Source of the DNA: Pseudomonas sp. PH1b
GTDB lineage: Bacteria; Pseudomonadota; Gammaproteobacteria; Pseudomonadales; Pseudomonadaceae
Direction: 5' to 3'
DNA length: 64,000 bases
NCBI RefSeq assembly: GCF_000633395.1
Contig: NZ_AYMU01000015.1
Span: forward strand, 1-64,000
The notes beneath the pieces were generated by a model, which saw only the letters and a program-made list of their open reading frames with translations, was not told where the DNA came from and did no database searches. Below, piece by piece: positions 43,604-52,370 of the stretch; positions within the stretch are counted from its first letter, which is position 1, and each line of letters opens with the position of its first letter. The position numbers and the translations under genes are program-made.

Positions 43604-44425
43604 TCACCAACCGGAAGCAGCCCCTATAACCTGTGCCACGGTTGCCACGTTATGGGCCAGGTGCAACGGATTGATGGTCCCGACAATAGCACTGGCGACA
43701 CCGGGCCGGTCAAACAGCAGTTCGAAGCTGGCCCGCACGGGGTCGGTGCCGGGGCTCAGGCAGGCATGGCCACTGGCGAGGGCCTTTTTCACCAGGATGC
43801 CCTTGTGGTGGGCAGCGGCATAGTCAATGACCGCCCGCTCCGCCTGTTCGTTCAGATTGTAGGTAACCATGGCGCAATCGCCTTGCTCCAGAGCCTTCAA
43901 GCCGCCATCGACGGTCTTGCCGGAAAAGCCGAAGCCGCGGATCTTGCCTTCTTGCTTGAGCTGCGCCAGGGTCTGGTAGACCTCGCACTGTTCGAGAATC
44001 GCCAGGTCGTTGCCGTCGGAGTGCACCAGCACCAGGTCGATGAAGTCGGTTTCCAGGCGTTGCAGGCTGCGCTCCACGGAGCGCCGGGTGTGTGCGGCGC
44101 TGAAATCGTGGCGGGAGACGCCGTCGCTGAACTCCTCTCCGACCTTGCTGACGATCACCCACTCCTGGCGCTGGCCCCGCAGCAGCGGCCCCAGGCGTTC
44201 TTCGCTGCGGCCATAGGCGGGGGCCGTGTCGATCAGGTTGATGCCCAGGTCGCGGGTCAACTTGAGCAGCATGCGGGCTTCCTGGTCGTCCGGGATCTGG
44301 AAACCGTTGGGGTATTTCACCCCCTGGTCGCGGCCCAGCTTGACCGTACCCAGGCCCAGGGGTGAAACCATCAGGCCGGTGCTGCCGAACGGGCGATGCA
44401 GGTCGTGCAGGGTTGGCTGGCTCAT
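43604..44425 (-). CDS. Aldo/keto reductase
   Basis: This 273-residue NADPH-dependent oxidoreductase (PA4992-like) has LGLGTVKLGRDQGVKYPN at the N-terminus, DTAPAYGRSEERLGP with the catalytic Asp and Tyr, and the catalytic His in LVLVHSDGND. The family's C-terminal NADPH motif is present around FDRPGVASAIVGT. Its start overlaps the stop of the FAD oxidoreductase gene by 4 bp (ATGA), so the two are probably one transcript. Substrate unknown. Confidence 0.9.
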   Translation of the reverse strand: MSQPTLHDLHRPFGSTGLMVSPLGLGTVKLGRDQGVKYPNGFQIPDDQEARMLLKLTRDLGINLIDTAPAYGRSEERLGPLLRGQRQEWVIVSKVGEEFSDGVSRHDFSAAHTRRSVERSLQRLETDFIDLVLVHSDGNDLAILEQCEVYQTLAQLKQEGKIRGFGFSGKTVDGGLKALEQGDCAMVTYNLNEQAERAVIDYAAAHHKGILVKKALASGHACLSPGTDPVRASFELLFDRPGVASAIVGTINPLHLAHNVATVAQVIGAASGW

Positions 44426-45597
44426 GGCAGCAGTTGCTCCCAGGCCGGTTGCCCCAGGGGCGGCTTGGGCAGGGAGGGCAGGGCGTCACCGTGGAGCGGG
44501 CGGACGCCATCGCGCTCCAGCGCGCTCAACACTCGGTCGGCGAAGTCCGGGGCCAGGGCCAGTTTGGTCGGCCAGCCCACTAGCAGGCGCTCCTGTTCGG
44601 CGAGGAAGGCGTTGTCCGGGCGCGTCAGGCCCGATTGCGCGGGCTCGGCACGGTCGACGCGCAAGGTGGCCCATCGGGCGCTGCTCAGATCGATCCAGGG
44701 CAGCAACTGGCCCAGTTCCTTCTGTGCTGCGGCGATCTGCTGCGCCGGCTCGCGGGCGACGCCTTCGGCCTCGGCGATGTCCCCGCCCACGTACCAGACC
44801 CATTGGCCATCAGCCGCGGGGTGGGTGGTGACGGTGATCCGCGGCTTTGGCCCGCCGCCCAGGCAATGGGCGTACAGCGGTTTCAGGCTCGGCCCCTTGA
44901 CCAGCACCATGTGCAAGGGTCGCCGCTGCATGGCCGGCTGGCTCAGGCCCAGGGTATCGAGCAGCGCGGCATTGCCGGCGCCGGCACTGAGGACGATGCG
45001 TTGCGCGCGGACTTCCCGTCCATCGACGCGCAATCCCAGCAACTGGCCATTTTCCAGCAGCGGCTCGATCTGCTGTCCGGCCAGCAGGCTGTCACCGCCC
45101 AGGTCGGCCAGGCGCTCGATCAGGCTTGGCACATCCACCACCAGTTCCGCCAGGCGATAGACCTTGCCCTTGAAGCGCTTGTCCTGCAGGGCCGGGGGCA
45201 GTTGCTCGCCCTTGACCTGATCGACCCGGCCACGCACGGCCTTGCTGGCGAAAAAGCTGGTGAGGTTGCCGGCCAGGGTGCCGGGAGACCAGAGGTAGTG
45301 GGCTTCAGACAGCAGGCGCACCCCGGACAGGTCCAGCTCGCCCGTGCCTGCCAGCGCTTCGCGCCAGCGCCGAGGCATGTCGGCGATGGCTTCCGAGGCA
45401 CCGGTGAGGGCGCCATGCAGGGCGTACTTGGCGCCGCCGTGGATGATCCCCTGGGACTTCACGCTCTGCCCGCCGCCGAGGCTGGCGCTTTCCACCAGCA
45501 CAGTGGAGAAACCCTGGCGGCGCAGACGGGCATTGAGCCAGAGCCCGGCGACGCCGGCGCCGACAATCAGCACGTCAGTGGAAATAGCGGATGGCAT
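44422..45597 (-). CDS. FAD-dependent oxidoreductase, DAO family
   Basis: This 391-residue flavoprotein (PA4991-like) has a dinucleotide motif IVGAGVAGLW at the N-terminus and an SAGAGNAALL second FAD segment. It belongs to the glycine/D-amino-acid oxidase family; the substrate is not evident. The start ATG 45597 is chosen over an upstream frame start at 45630 because it is closest to the FAD motif. Confidence 0.85.
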   Translation of the reverse strand: MPSAISTDVLIVGAGVAGLWLNARLRRQGFSTVLVESASLGGGQSVKSQGIIHGGAKYALHGALTGASEAIADMPRRWREALAGTGELDLSGVRLLSEAHYLWSPGTLAGNLTSFFASKAVRGRVDQVKGEQLPPALQDKRFKGKVYRLAELVVDVPSLIERLADLGGDSLLAGQQIEPLLENGQLLGLRVDGREVRAQRIVLSAGAGNAALLDTLGLSQPAMQRRPLHMVLVKGPSLKPLYAHCLGGGPKPRITVTTHPAADGQWVWYVGGDIAEAEGVAREPAQQIAAAQKELGQLLPWIDLSSARWATLRVDRAEPAQSGLTRPDNAFLAEQERLLVGWPTKLALAPDFADRVLSALERDGVRPLHGDALPSLPKPPLGQPAWEQLLP

Positions 45598-45632
45598 GCA
45601 CGGACCTCGGAGAACAAATCGAAGTCGCAAGT

Positions 45633-45660
45633 TTCAAGCTTCAAGCCTCAAGCTGCAAGC
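45633..45660. repeat. Tandem TCAAGC(T/C) run
   Basis: Four 7-mers (TCAAGCT, TCAAGCC, TCAAGCT, GCAAGC) are head to tail between two minus-strand genes. They belong to the same repeat family as 8215-8256. Confidence 0.6.
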
Positions 45661-45715
45661 AACAACCGGTCATCGCGTCCTCTTGCCGCTATCGGCTCAA
45701 CGCTTGCAGCGGCTT

Positions 45716-46048
45716 TCAATGGCCTGCGGTTTTCGAGAACAGCTGGATCACCACCACGCCGAGGACGATCAGGGCCATGCCGAGCATGGCCGGGACATCC
45801 AGCTTCTGGCCGTACAGGAACAGCGCGGCGATGCTGACCATGACAATGCCCATGCCGGCCCACACGGCGTAGGCCACACCCACTGGAACCGTGCGCACCA
45901 CCAGGGTCAGCATCCAGAAGGCCACGCCGTAGCCGACGATGATCAGCGCCAGGGGCAGCGGAGTGCTCAAGCCCTTGACCGCTTTCATTGAAACAGTGGC
46001 AATCACTTCCGCGCAGATGGCGATAGCCAGGTAGTAGTAAGCGTTCAT
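45716..46048 (-). CDS. SMR-family multidrug efflux transporter (EmrE-like)
   Basis: This 110-residue protein has four membrane helices and the SMR signature: the proton/drug-binding Glu14 in AICAEVIAT and the YAVWAGMGIV motif with the conserved Trp. It exports cationic antiseptics and dyes in exchange for protons. ATG 46048 follows a GAGGAA ribosome-binding site and fits the family's N-terminus. PA4990 is the counterpart. It is divergent from a LysR regulator. Confidence 0.93.
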   Translation of the reverse strand: MNAYYYLAIAICAEVIATVSMKAVKGLSTPLPLALIIVGYGVAFWMLTLVVRTVPVGVAYAVWAGMGIVMVSIAALFLYGQKLDVPAMLGMALIVLGVVVIQLFSKTAGH

Positions 46049-46110
46049 GGGAGGTTCCTCGTGTCTTGGACTGCTTTCTGAGGTCGGCATTCTAGAGCTT
46101 GTTCAGATGG

Positions 46111-46145
46111 GGTAAAGTCATTACCTATCTGAATTGAAGATAGGT
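46111..46145. promoter_or_regulatory. Overlapping palindromes between the SMR and LysR genes
   Basis: ACCTATCT (46123-46130) and AGATAGGT (46138-46145) form a perfect 8-bp inverted repeat with a 7-bp gap, containing ATC-N9-GAT as in LysR boxes. It overlaps GGTAA-AGTCA-TTACC (46111-46125). It is the likely binding site of the adjacent LysR regulator. Confidence 0.6.
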
Positions 46146-46151
46146 TGGTTC

Positions 46152-47042
46152 ATGAACATGCAGTGGAACCTGGAGCAGTTGCGGCTGTTTGTCAGTGTCG
46201 CCGAGTTGCGTTCGTTTTCTGCGGTAGCCCGCCAGCAACGCAAGGCCCAGTCGGCCATCAGCAGTGCCATTGCGTTGCTGGAGGAGGACCTGGGGGTGGG
46301 CCTGTTCGAGCGTAGCAGTGGTCGCCAGCCGAAACTGACCGAGGCGGGCAGTGCATTGCTGCAGGAGGCGCGGGAGATCTTGCGTCAGTGCGACCGACTC
46401 AACGGCCGGGCACTGGCCCTGATGCGCGGCCAGGAGGCGCGCCTGCGCCTGGCCCAGGACGAGGCGATGCCCTATCAGCCGGTGCTCGATGGCCTGGAAG
46501 CCCTGGCGGAACGATTTCCCAGCCTGGAAGTGCAACTGGCCAGCGGCGCCCAGGGTGATGTGGCGCGCAAGCTGGTGGAGCGCCGGGCGGACCTGGGGTT
46601 GCTGTTTCACCATGAGCAGATGCCCGAAACCCTGGAGCGTCGGGCCCTGGGCAGCGTTGAAATGGTCACTGTGTGCGGCGTAGGCCATCCGCTGGCCAGC
46701 GAAAAGCGGGTCAACCGTCAGTTGCTGGCCCTGCACCGCCAGTTGCTGATCGCTCCGCAACTGAGCGGTTATCCCGGGGGCGAGCAGGTCAGCCCCCAGG
46801 TCTGGCGGGCCGACAGCTTCTACGTCATGGCCGAATGGTTGATGCGCGGCCTGGGCTGGGCCTGGCTGCCACGGCATGTGGTGCAGTACCCGGCCTATCA
46901 GCAGCAGATGGTGGAGCTGGTTAGCGAATGGACCCCGCCAGCGCTGGTGGTAGAGCTGGTGTGGCGACGTGATGAGCCACTGGGGCTGGCGGCGCGCTGG
47001 CTGGCGGAACGTTTTGCGGTGCACTTGAAGGCGATCGGCTAA
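46152..47042 (+). CDS. LysR-family transcriptional regulator
   Basis: This 296-residue regulator has an N-terminal winged helix-turn-helix (WNLEQLRLFVSVAELRSFSA, then SAISSAIALLEEDLGVGLFER) and a C-terminal effector-binding domain. PA4989 is the counterpart. It is divergent from the SMR gene and overlaps its own operator region, so it likely controls that gene and itself. ATG 46152 is chosen; a TTG at 46134 lies inside the palindrome. Confidence 0.88.
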   Translation: MNMQWNLEQLRLFVSVAELRSFSAVARQQRKAQSAISSAIALLEEDLGVGLFERSSGRQPKLTEAGSALLQEAREILRQCDRLNGRALALMRGQEARLRLAQDEAMPYQPVLDGLEALAERFPSLEVQLASGAQGDVARKLVERRADLGLLFHHEQMPETLERRALGSVEMVTVCGVGHPLASEKRVNRQLLALHRQLLIAPQLSGYPGGEQVSPQVWRADSFYVMAEWLMRGLGWAWLPRHVVQYPAYQQQMVELVSEWTPPALVVELVWRRDEPLGLAARWLAERFAVHLKAIG

Positions 47043-47064
47043 AAAACCGATAAACTCCGCCGCC

Positions 47065-48342
47065 ATGAATAGAACTCTCTACACCGCACTGTTTTACCTG
47101 GGGCTGCCGCTGGTAGCGATTCGGCTGTGGTTGCGCTCGCGCAAGGCGCCGGCCTATGCCAAGCGCATTGGTGAGCGTTTCTCCATCGGCTTGCCACCGC
47201 TGCAGAGCGGTGGCATCTGGGTGCATGCGGTGTCGGTGGGCGAAAGCATTGCCGCCGCACCGATGATCCGCGCGCTGCTGGCTCGCTACCCGGGGTTGCC
47301 GATCACGGTGACCTGCATGACGCCCACCGGCTCCGAGCGTATCCAGGCGCTGTTCGCCAATGAACCGCGGATCCAGCATTGCTACCTGCCCTATGACTTG
47401 CCTTGCGCCGCGGCGCGCTTTCTCGAGCGGGCGCAGCCCAGGCTGGCGGTGATCATGGAAACCGAGCTGTGGCCCAACCACATCGACCAATGTGCCCGCC
47501 GCGGGATCCCGGTGGCCCTGGCCAATGCCCGGCTGTCCGAGCGCTCGGCCAAAGGGTATGGGCGCTTTGCCGGCCTGACCGCACCAATGCTGGCGCAGAT
47601 GAGCCTGTTCGCGGTGCAGACCGAAGCCGAGGCCGAGCGCTTCCGTCAGTTGGGCGCGCGCCCCGAGACCGTGGAAGTGACTGGTTCGATCAAGTTCGAC
47701 CTGAGCATCGATCCGCTGTTGTTGGCGCGGGCCACCCAGTTGCGCGAGCAATGGCAGGCCATGGAGCGCCCGGTGTGGATTGCCGCCAGTACCCATGAGG
47801 GTGAAGACGCGGTGGTGCTCGAGGCCCACCGGCTACTGCTGAGTCAATACCCCAATGCCTTGCTGATTCTGGTGCCGCGGCATCCGGAGCGCTTCAACTC
47901 GGTATATGAGCTGTGCCTGCAGCAGGGCTTCGCCACGGTCCGCCGCTCCGCTGACGAGCCGGTGCTTGCCACCACCTCGGTCTTGCTGGGGGACACCATG
48001 GGCGAGTTGCTGTTTCTCTATGCCCTGGCCGACAGCGCCTTTGTCGGCGGCAGCCTGGTGCCCAATGGCGGCCACAACCTGCTGGAGCCGGCAGCCCTGG
48101 CCAAGCCGGTGATCAGCGGGCCGCACCTGTTCAACTTCCTGGAGATTGCCGCGATGCTGCGTGAAGCCGGGGCCTTGCAGGAAGTGGATGATGCCCAGGG
48201 ACTGGCCGTGGCGGTACAGCGTCTGTTCGAACTGCCCCAGGATGCACGCAAGATGGCCGACGCCGGGCTCAAGGTACTCAAGGCCAACCAGGGCGCCTTG
48301 CAGCGATTGCTCGACGGCCTCGATCGTCTCTTGAAGCACTGA
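47065..48342 (+). CDS. waaA: Kdo transferase WaaA (KdtA)
   Basis: This 425-residue GT30 enzyme transfers Kdo residues to lipid IVA, the first step of core synthesis. The N-terminal hydrophobic anchor is followed by GGIWVHAVSVGESIAA with the catalytic Glu, then TCMTPTGSER and PYDLPCAAARF. The later FVGGSLVPNGGHNLLEPAA is the donor-site motif. It lies apart from the rest of the core cluster, as in PAO1 (PA4988). Confidence 0.97.
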   Translation: MNRTLYTALFYLGLPLVAIRLWLRSRKAPAYAKRIGERFSIGLPPLQSGGIWVHAVSVGESIAAAPMIRALLARYPGLPITVTCMTPTGSERIQALFANEPRIQHCYLPYDLPCAAARFLERAQPRLAVIMETELWPNHIDQCARRGIPVALANARLSERSAKGYGRFAGLTAPMLAQMSLFAVQTEAEAERFRQLGARPETVEVTGSIKFDLSIDPLLLARATQLREQWQAMERPVWIAASTHEGEDAVVLEAHRLLLSQYPNALLILVPRHPERFNSVYELCLQQGFATVRRSADEPVLATTSVLLGDTMGELLFLYALADSAFVGGSLVPNGGHNLLEPAALAKPVISGPHLFNFLEIAAMLREAGALQEVDDAQGLAVAVQRLFELPQDARKMADAGLKVLKANQGALQRLLDGLDRLLKH

Positions 48343-48429
48343 TCAGCAGCGCTCTGTAGCCGCTGGCGCAGTCTGCAAACGGCTGCAGAGCCGCCGCAAA
48401 GAGCCATGACAGCAGCGCCCTCACGATGC

Positions 48430-48457
48430 AAAAGGCCACCGGCAAAGGTGGCCTTTT
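48430..48457. terminator. Bidirectional terminator between waaA and the TolC-like gene
   Basis: AAAAGGCCACC (48430-48440) pairs perfectly with GGTGGCCTTTT (48447-48457), with the T run extending on the plus strand. It lies between convergent genes. Confidence 0.88.
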
Positions 48458-48472
48458 TCATTCCCGCAATCT

Positions 48473-49903
48473 TCAGGGGCGAGCTTTGAGCTGCTCCTGC
48501 GCGGCCTTGGCCAGGTCCGGTGGCAGGAAGTCACGGTCCGGGTTGTAGTCGGCCTTGAGGAAGCGCGACAGGTCCTGCAGGTCCCCGGGGTTGAGGGTGC
48601 CGGCCGCCTGCTTCAGGCGCAGGTTGTCGAGGATGTAGTCGTAGCGGCTGTTGTTGTAGTTGCGCACCGAGGTGTACAGCTGGCGCTGGGCGTCGAGTAC
48701 GTCGACGATATTGCGCGTGCCCACCTGGTAGCCGATTTCAGTGGCTTCCACCGCGCTCTGGTTGGAGATGATCGATTGGCGCCGGGCCTGGACCTGCTCG
48801 ACATCGGTGTTCACCGCGCGGTGCAGGTTGCGGGTGTTTTCCACCACCTGGCGACGCAGGGATTCGCGTTGCTGTTCGGTCTGGCTCAGGCGCGAGTAGG
48901 ACTCGCGGACCTGGGAGCTGGTCAGCCCGCCGCTGTAGATCGGAATGTTCAACTGCAGGCCGATGGAGCGCTGCTCGACATCACTGCCGTAGCGCGTCAG
49001 CGGGTTGGGATTGCTGAAGCCCAGGGCGTCGTTGTCGCCTTTCTTGTATTGGGCCACGGCGTCCAGGGTCGGGGCGTGCCCGGCCTTGCGCTGCTTGAGG
49101 GTTTCCTCGGCGGCGCTGACCGCGTAGTTGCTGGCCAGCAGGTTGAGGTTCTGCCGGGCGGCGGTGTCGACCCAGGCCTTGGCGTCGTTGGGGGTTGGAG
49201 CGAGGACGGGCAGGGTATGGACGATGCCCTGGATCGAGTTGTATTCACGGTTGGTCAGGGTGATCAGGGCCTCGAAGGCATCGTCGACCTGGCGCTGGGC
49301 GACGATCCGGTTGGCCCGGGCGGTGTCGTAGCTGGCCTGGGACTGGAGCACGTCGGTCTTGTCCGAGAGGCCCACGTCGAAGCGTTCGTTGGACTGATCG
49401 AGCTGGCGCTTGAAGGCTGCTTCCTCGGCCTTGGTCGAGGCCAGGTTGTCCTGGGCACGCAAGACTGCGAAGTAGTTCTCGGCGCTCTGCAGGATCAGGT
49501 TCTGCTCGGTGGCCGAGAGTTGCAGCGAAGCCTGCTCGTTGATGTCCTTGGCGGCCTGCAACTGGAACCAGCGGTCGGCGCGGAACAGCGGCTGGGCCAG
49601 GGTGGCCTGGTAGACGTTACCGCTGCGGGTAGAGGTCATCGAGGGTTCATCGAACTTGGTGCGGGTGTTGTTCATGTCCGCGCCGGCCGACAGGTTGGGC
49701 AGCAGCCCGGCGCGGGCCTGGGGTACCACTTCCTTCTGGGCGCCGTACTGGGCGCGCGCAGCGGCCAGATCGGCATTATTGTCTACCGCTTCCTGGTAGA
49801 CACTGACCAGGTCGGTCTTGGTGGTCAAAGGCGCTTCTGCTGCCCATGCCATTCCATTGGACGCACAAGACACGGCAACAGCCAGTGAGAGTTTGCGCAG
49901 CAT
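48473..49903 (-). CDS. TolC-family outer-membrane efflux protein
   Basis: This 476-residue protein starts with a signal peptide (MLRKLSLAVAVSCASNGMAWA) and has the two repeated coiled-coil/beta segments of the TolC family, with QLQAAKDINEQASLQLSATE and TEIGYQVGTRNIVDVLDAQ. It forms an outer-membrane trimeric duct for type I secretion or multidrug efflux. It corresponds to PA4974 (OpmH). No pump or adaptor gene is adjacent. Confidence 0.92.
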   Translation of the reverse strand: MLRKLSLAVAVSCASNGMAWAAEAPLTTKTDLVSVYQEAVDNNADLAAARAQYGAQKEVVPQARAGLLPNLSAGADMNNTRTKFDEPSMTSTRSGNVYQATLAQPLFRADRWFQLQAAKDINEQASLQLSATEQNLILQSAENYFAVLRAQDNLASTKAEEAAFKRQLDQSNERFDVGLSDKTDVLQSQASYDTARANRIVAQRQVDDAFEALITLTNREYNSIQGIVHTLPVLAPTPNDAKAWVDTAARQNLNLLASNYAVSAAEETLKQRKAGHAPTLDAVAQYKKGDNDALGFSNPNPLTRYGSDVEQRSIGLQLNIPIYSGGLTSSQVRESYSRLSQTEQQRESLRRQVVENTRNLHRAVNTDVEQVQARRQSIISNQSAVEATEIGYQVGTRNIVDVLDAQRQLYTSVRNYNNSRYDYILDNLRLKQAAGTLNPGDLQDLSRFLKADYNPDRDFLPPDLAKAAQEQLKARP

Positions 49904-49948
49904 TCGGCGATCCCTAGAGTTGATATTACGGAGATAATCCAGGCGCCA

Positions 49949-49977
49949 AGGCTAAGGCGCGACCCACAGAGCGTCAA
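49949..49977 (-). promoter_or_regulatory. Candidate promoter of the TolC-like gene
   Basis: On the minus strand TTGACG (49972-49977) and TAGCCT (49949-49954) are separated by 17 bp. The -35 is good, the -10 weak. Confidence 0.4.
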
Positions 49978-50065
49978 GGTTCGACACAGGGCAACGAGTG
50001 TAGATGCGCTGGGGGGTGGCAACAATCCTGCAATTACGCCATTCATCATGCTGATCGTACGGGGG

Positions 50066-50095
50066 TTGGCGTTCTGCTGCGGCTTTGTCTAGACT
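50066..50095 (+). promoter_or_regulatory. Candidate promoter of the thiC transcript
   Basis: TTGGCG (50066-50071) and TAGACT (50090-50095) with 18 bp between them lie just upstream of the TPP riboswitch, so that the aptamer begins close to the transcript start. Confidence 0.45.
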
Positions 50096-50103
50096 GGCCC
50101 GGT

Positions 50104-50193
50104 TCTTGTCGGGGTGCCTTGCTATGAGGCTGAGATCGGATAATCCGGATCCCGTTGAACCTGATCAGGTTAGCGCCTGCGTAGGGAACAAGA
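50104..50193 (+). ncRNA. TPP riboswitch (THI box)
   Basis: The conserved aptamer elements are present: TCTTGT pairing with ACAAGA (P1), GGGGTGCC, CTGAGATC and CCGTTGAACCTGATC, then GTAGGGAACAAG. It should sense thiamine diphosphate and switch off thiC. The 175 bp from the aptamer to the ATG (50194-50368) has several short hairpins but no T-run terminator, so control is probably on translation or through Rho. Confidence 0.95.
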
Positions 50194-50368
50194 TTTCTCG
50201 TCACCCGGCGAGTCCTCTTGTGCTTCGTCCGGGATGTTGTTCGACAATCGAACACCCCTCGCGTACCAAGCACTGCACTCCACTAGTTGCTTAGACAGGG
50301 TGCGTCCGTCCGTTACAGGTTCACTCCGACAAAATTCCACTGCCTGGATGCTGTCTGGAGAGCCCGTG

Positions 50369-52258
50369 ATGACTACAAAATTAAAAAACGCTAGCAACCT
50401 CAGTGAGTCGGCCCAAGTCGACCAACAATCGGTTCAGCCCTTTACCCGCTCGCAAAAAGTCTATGTCCAGGGTTCCCGCCCGGACATCCGCGTGCCCATG
50501 CGCGAAATCACCCTGGACGTGACCCCCACCGATTTCGGCGGCGAGATCAACGCACCGGTGACCGTGTACGACACCTCGGGCCCCTACACCGATCCCAACG
50601 TGGTGATCGATGTGCGCAAGGGCCTGGGCGATGTGCGCTCGGCCTGGATCGAGGACCGCGGCGACACCGAACGCCTGGCGGGCCTGAGCTCCAATTTCGG
50701 CCAGCAGCGCCTGGCCGATCCGGAGCTGACCAAGCTGCGTTTTGCCCACGTCAACAACCCGCGCCGGGCCAAGGCCGGGGCCAACGTCAGCCAGATGCAC
50801 TACGCGCGTCAGGGCATCATCACCGCCGAGATGGAATACGTTGCCATCCGCGAGAACATGAAACTGCAGGAGGCCCGCGCCGCTGGCCTGTTGAAGCAGC
50901 AACACGCCGGCCACAGTTTCGGTGCCAGCATCCCCAAGGAAATCACCCCTGAGTTCGTGCGTGAGGAAATCGCCCGTGGCCGGGCGATCATCCCGGCCAA
51001 CATCAACCACGTCGAACTGGAGCCGATGATCATCGGCCGCAACTTCCTGGTGAAGATCAACGGCAACATCGGCAACAGCGCCCTGGGTTCGTCCATCGAG
51101 GAAGAAGTGGCGAAGCTGACCTGGGGCATCCGCTGGGGTTCGGACACGGTGATGGACCTGTCCACCGGCAAGCACATCCACGAAACCCGCGAATGGATCA
51201 TCCGCAACTCGCCGGTGCCGATCGGCACCGTGCCGATCTACCAGGCCCTGGAGAAGGTCAACGGGGTGGCCGAGGACCTGACCTGGGAACTGTTCCGCGA
51301 CACCCTGATCGAGCAGGCCGAGCAAGGCGTGGACTACTTCACCATCCACGCCGGGGTGCTGCTGCGCTATGTGCCGCTGACCGCCAAGCGGGTCACCGGC
51401 ATCGTGTCCCGGGGCGGCTCGATCATGGCCAAGTGGTGCCTGGCGCACCACAAGGAGAACTTCCTCTACACCCATTTCGACGAAATCTGCGAAATCATGA
51501 AGGCCTACGACGTCAGCTTCTCCCTGGGAGACGGCCTGCGCCCGGGATCGATTGCCGACGCCAACGACGAAGCCCAGTTCGGTGAACTGGAAACCCTGGG
51601 CGAGCTGACCAAGATCGCCTGGAAGCACGATGTGCAATGCATGATCGAGGGCCCCGGCCACGTGCCGATGCAGTTGATCAAGGAGAACATGGACAAGCAG
51701 CTGGAGTGCTGCGACGAGGCGCCGTTCTACACCCTCGGCCCGCTGACCACCGACATCGCTCCGGGCTACGACCACATCACTTCGGGGATCGGCGCGGCGA
51801 TGATCGGCTGGTTCGGCTGCGCCATGCTCTGCTACGTCACGCCCAAGGAACACCTGGGCCTGCCGAACAAGGATGACGTGAAGACCGGGATCATCACCTA
51901 CAAGATCGCCGCCCACGCCGCGGACCTCGCCAAAGGTCACCCTGGCGCGCAGATCCGCGACAACGCCCTGTCCAAGGCACGTTTCGAGTTCCGCTGGGAA
52001 GACCAGTTCAACCTCGGCCTGGACCCGGACACCGCCCGTTCGTACCACGATGAAACCCTGCCCAAGGACTCGGCCAAGGTCGCGCATTTCTGCTCCATGT
52101 GCGGGCCGAAGTTCTGCTCGATGAAGATCACCCAGGAAGTGCGTGAGTACGCGGCCAACCAGCGCATCGAAGCGGTGGATGTGGACGTCGCCAAGGGACT
52201 GGCGGAACAGGCCGAGCGCTTCAAGCAGGAAGGCAGCCAGCTGTACAAGAAAGTCTGA
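50369..52258 (+). CDS. thiC: Phosphomethylpyrimidine synthase ThiC
   Basis: This 629-residue radical-SAM enzyme converts AIR to HMP phosphate, the pyrimidine of thiamine. GGSIMAKWCLAHHKENFLY and IEGPGHVPMQLIKENMDKQ are family motifs, and the C-terminal FCSMCGPKFCSMK holds the cluster cysteines (C-x2-C-x4-C). ATG 50369 follows GGAG; longer upstream frames are not conserved. Its enzyme product feeds pyruvate dehydrogenase with ThDP indirectly. Confidence 0.97.
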   Translation: MTTKLKNASNLSESAQVDQQSVQPFTRSQKVYVQGSRPDIRVPMREITLDVTPTDFGGEINAPVTVYDTSGPYTDPNVVIDVRKGLGDVRSAWIEDRGDTERLAGLSSNFGQQRLADPELTKLRFAHVNNPRRAKAGANVSQMHYARQGIITAEMEYVAIRENMKLQEARAAGLLKQQHAGHSFGASIPKEITPEFVREEIARGRAIIPANINHVELEPMIIGRNFLVKINGNIGNSALGSSIEEEVAKLTWGIRWGSDTVMDLSTGKHIHETREWIIRNSPVPIGTVPIYQALEKVNGVAEDLTWELFRDTLIEQAEQGVDYFTIHAGVLLRYVPLTAKRVTGIVSRGGSIMAKWCLAHHKENFLYTHFDEICEIMKAYDVSFSLGDGLRPGSIADANDEAQFGELETLGELTKIAWKHDVQCMIEGPGHVPMQLIKENMDKQLECCDEAPFYTLGPLTTDIAPGYDHITSGIGAAMIGWFGCAMLCYVTPKEHLGLPNKDDVKTGIITYKIAAHAADLAKGHPGAQIRDNALSKARFEFRWEDQFNLGLDPDTARSYHDETLPKDSAKVAHFCSMCGPKFCSMKITQEVREYAANQRIEAVDVDVAKGLAEQAERFKQEGSQLYKKV

Positions 52259-52264
52259 CCCCCC

Positions 52265-52344
52265 TGTAGGAGCGGGCTTGCCCGCGAACCAGGCGCCGCG
52301 CCCTCACCGGTGCGACGCCTTCGCCGGCAAGCCGGCTCCTACAA
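52265..52344. repeat. REP pair (REPIN) between thiC and cytX
   Basis: TGTAGGAGCGGGCTTGCCCG on the left and an inverted GCCGGCAAGCCGGCTCCTACA on the right form the typical pair of Pseudomonas REP sequences. It may stabilise the thiC end of the transcript. Confidence 0.85.
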
Positions 52345-52370
52345 GGCCCCATTTCTTCGAGAGATCAACA

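Noticed and set aside
20000..48400. Anti-phage defence system hidden among the LPS genes
   Set aside because: The kinase-like and glycosyltransferase genes fit LPS core synthesis in known order; no nuclease, helicase, TIR or other defence domain was seen.
50234..50368. N-terminal extension of thiC or a leader peptide between the riboswitch and thiC
   Set aside because: The in-frame extension has no conserved sequence and overlaps the riboswitch's downstream region. The ATG at 50369 has a GGAG ribosome-binding site and fits ThiC length.
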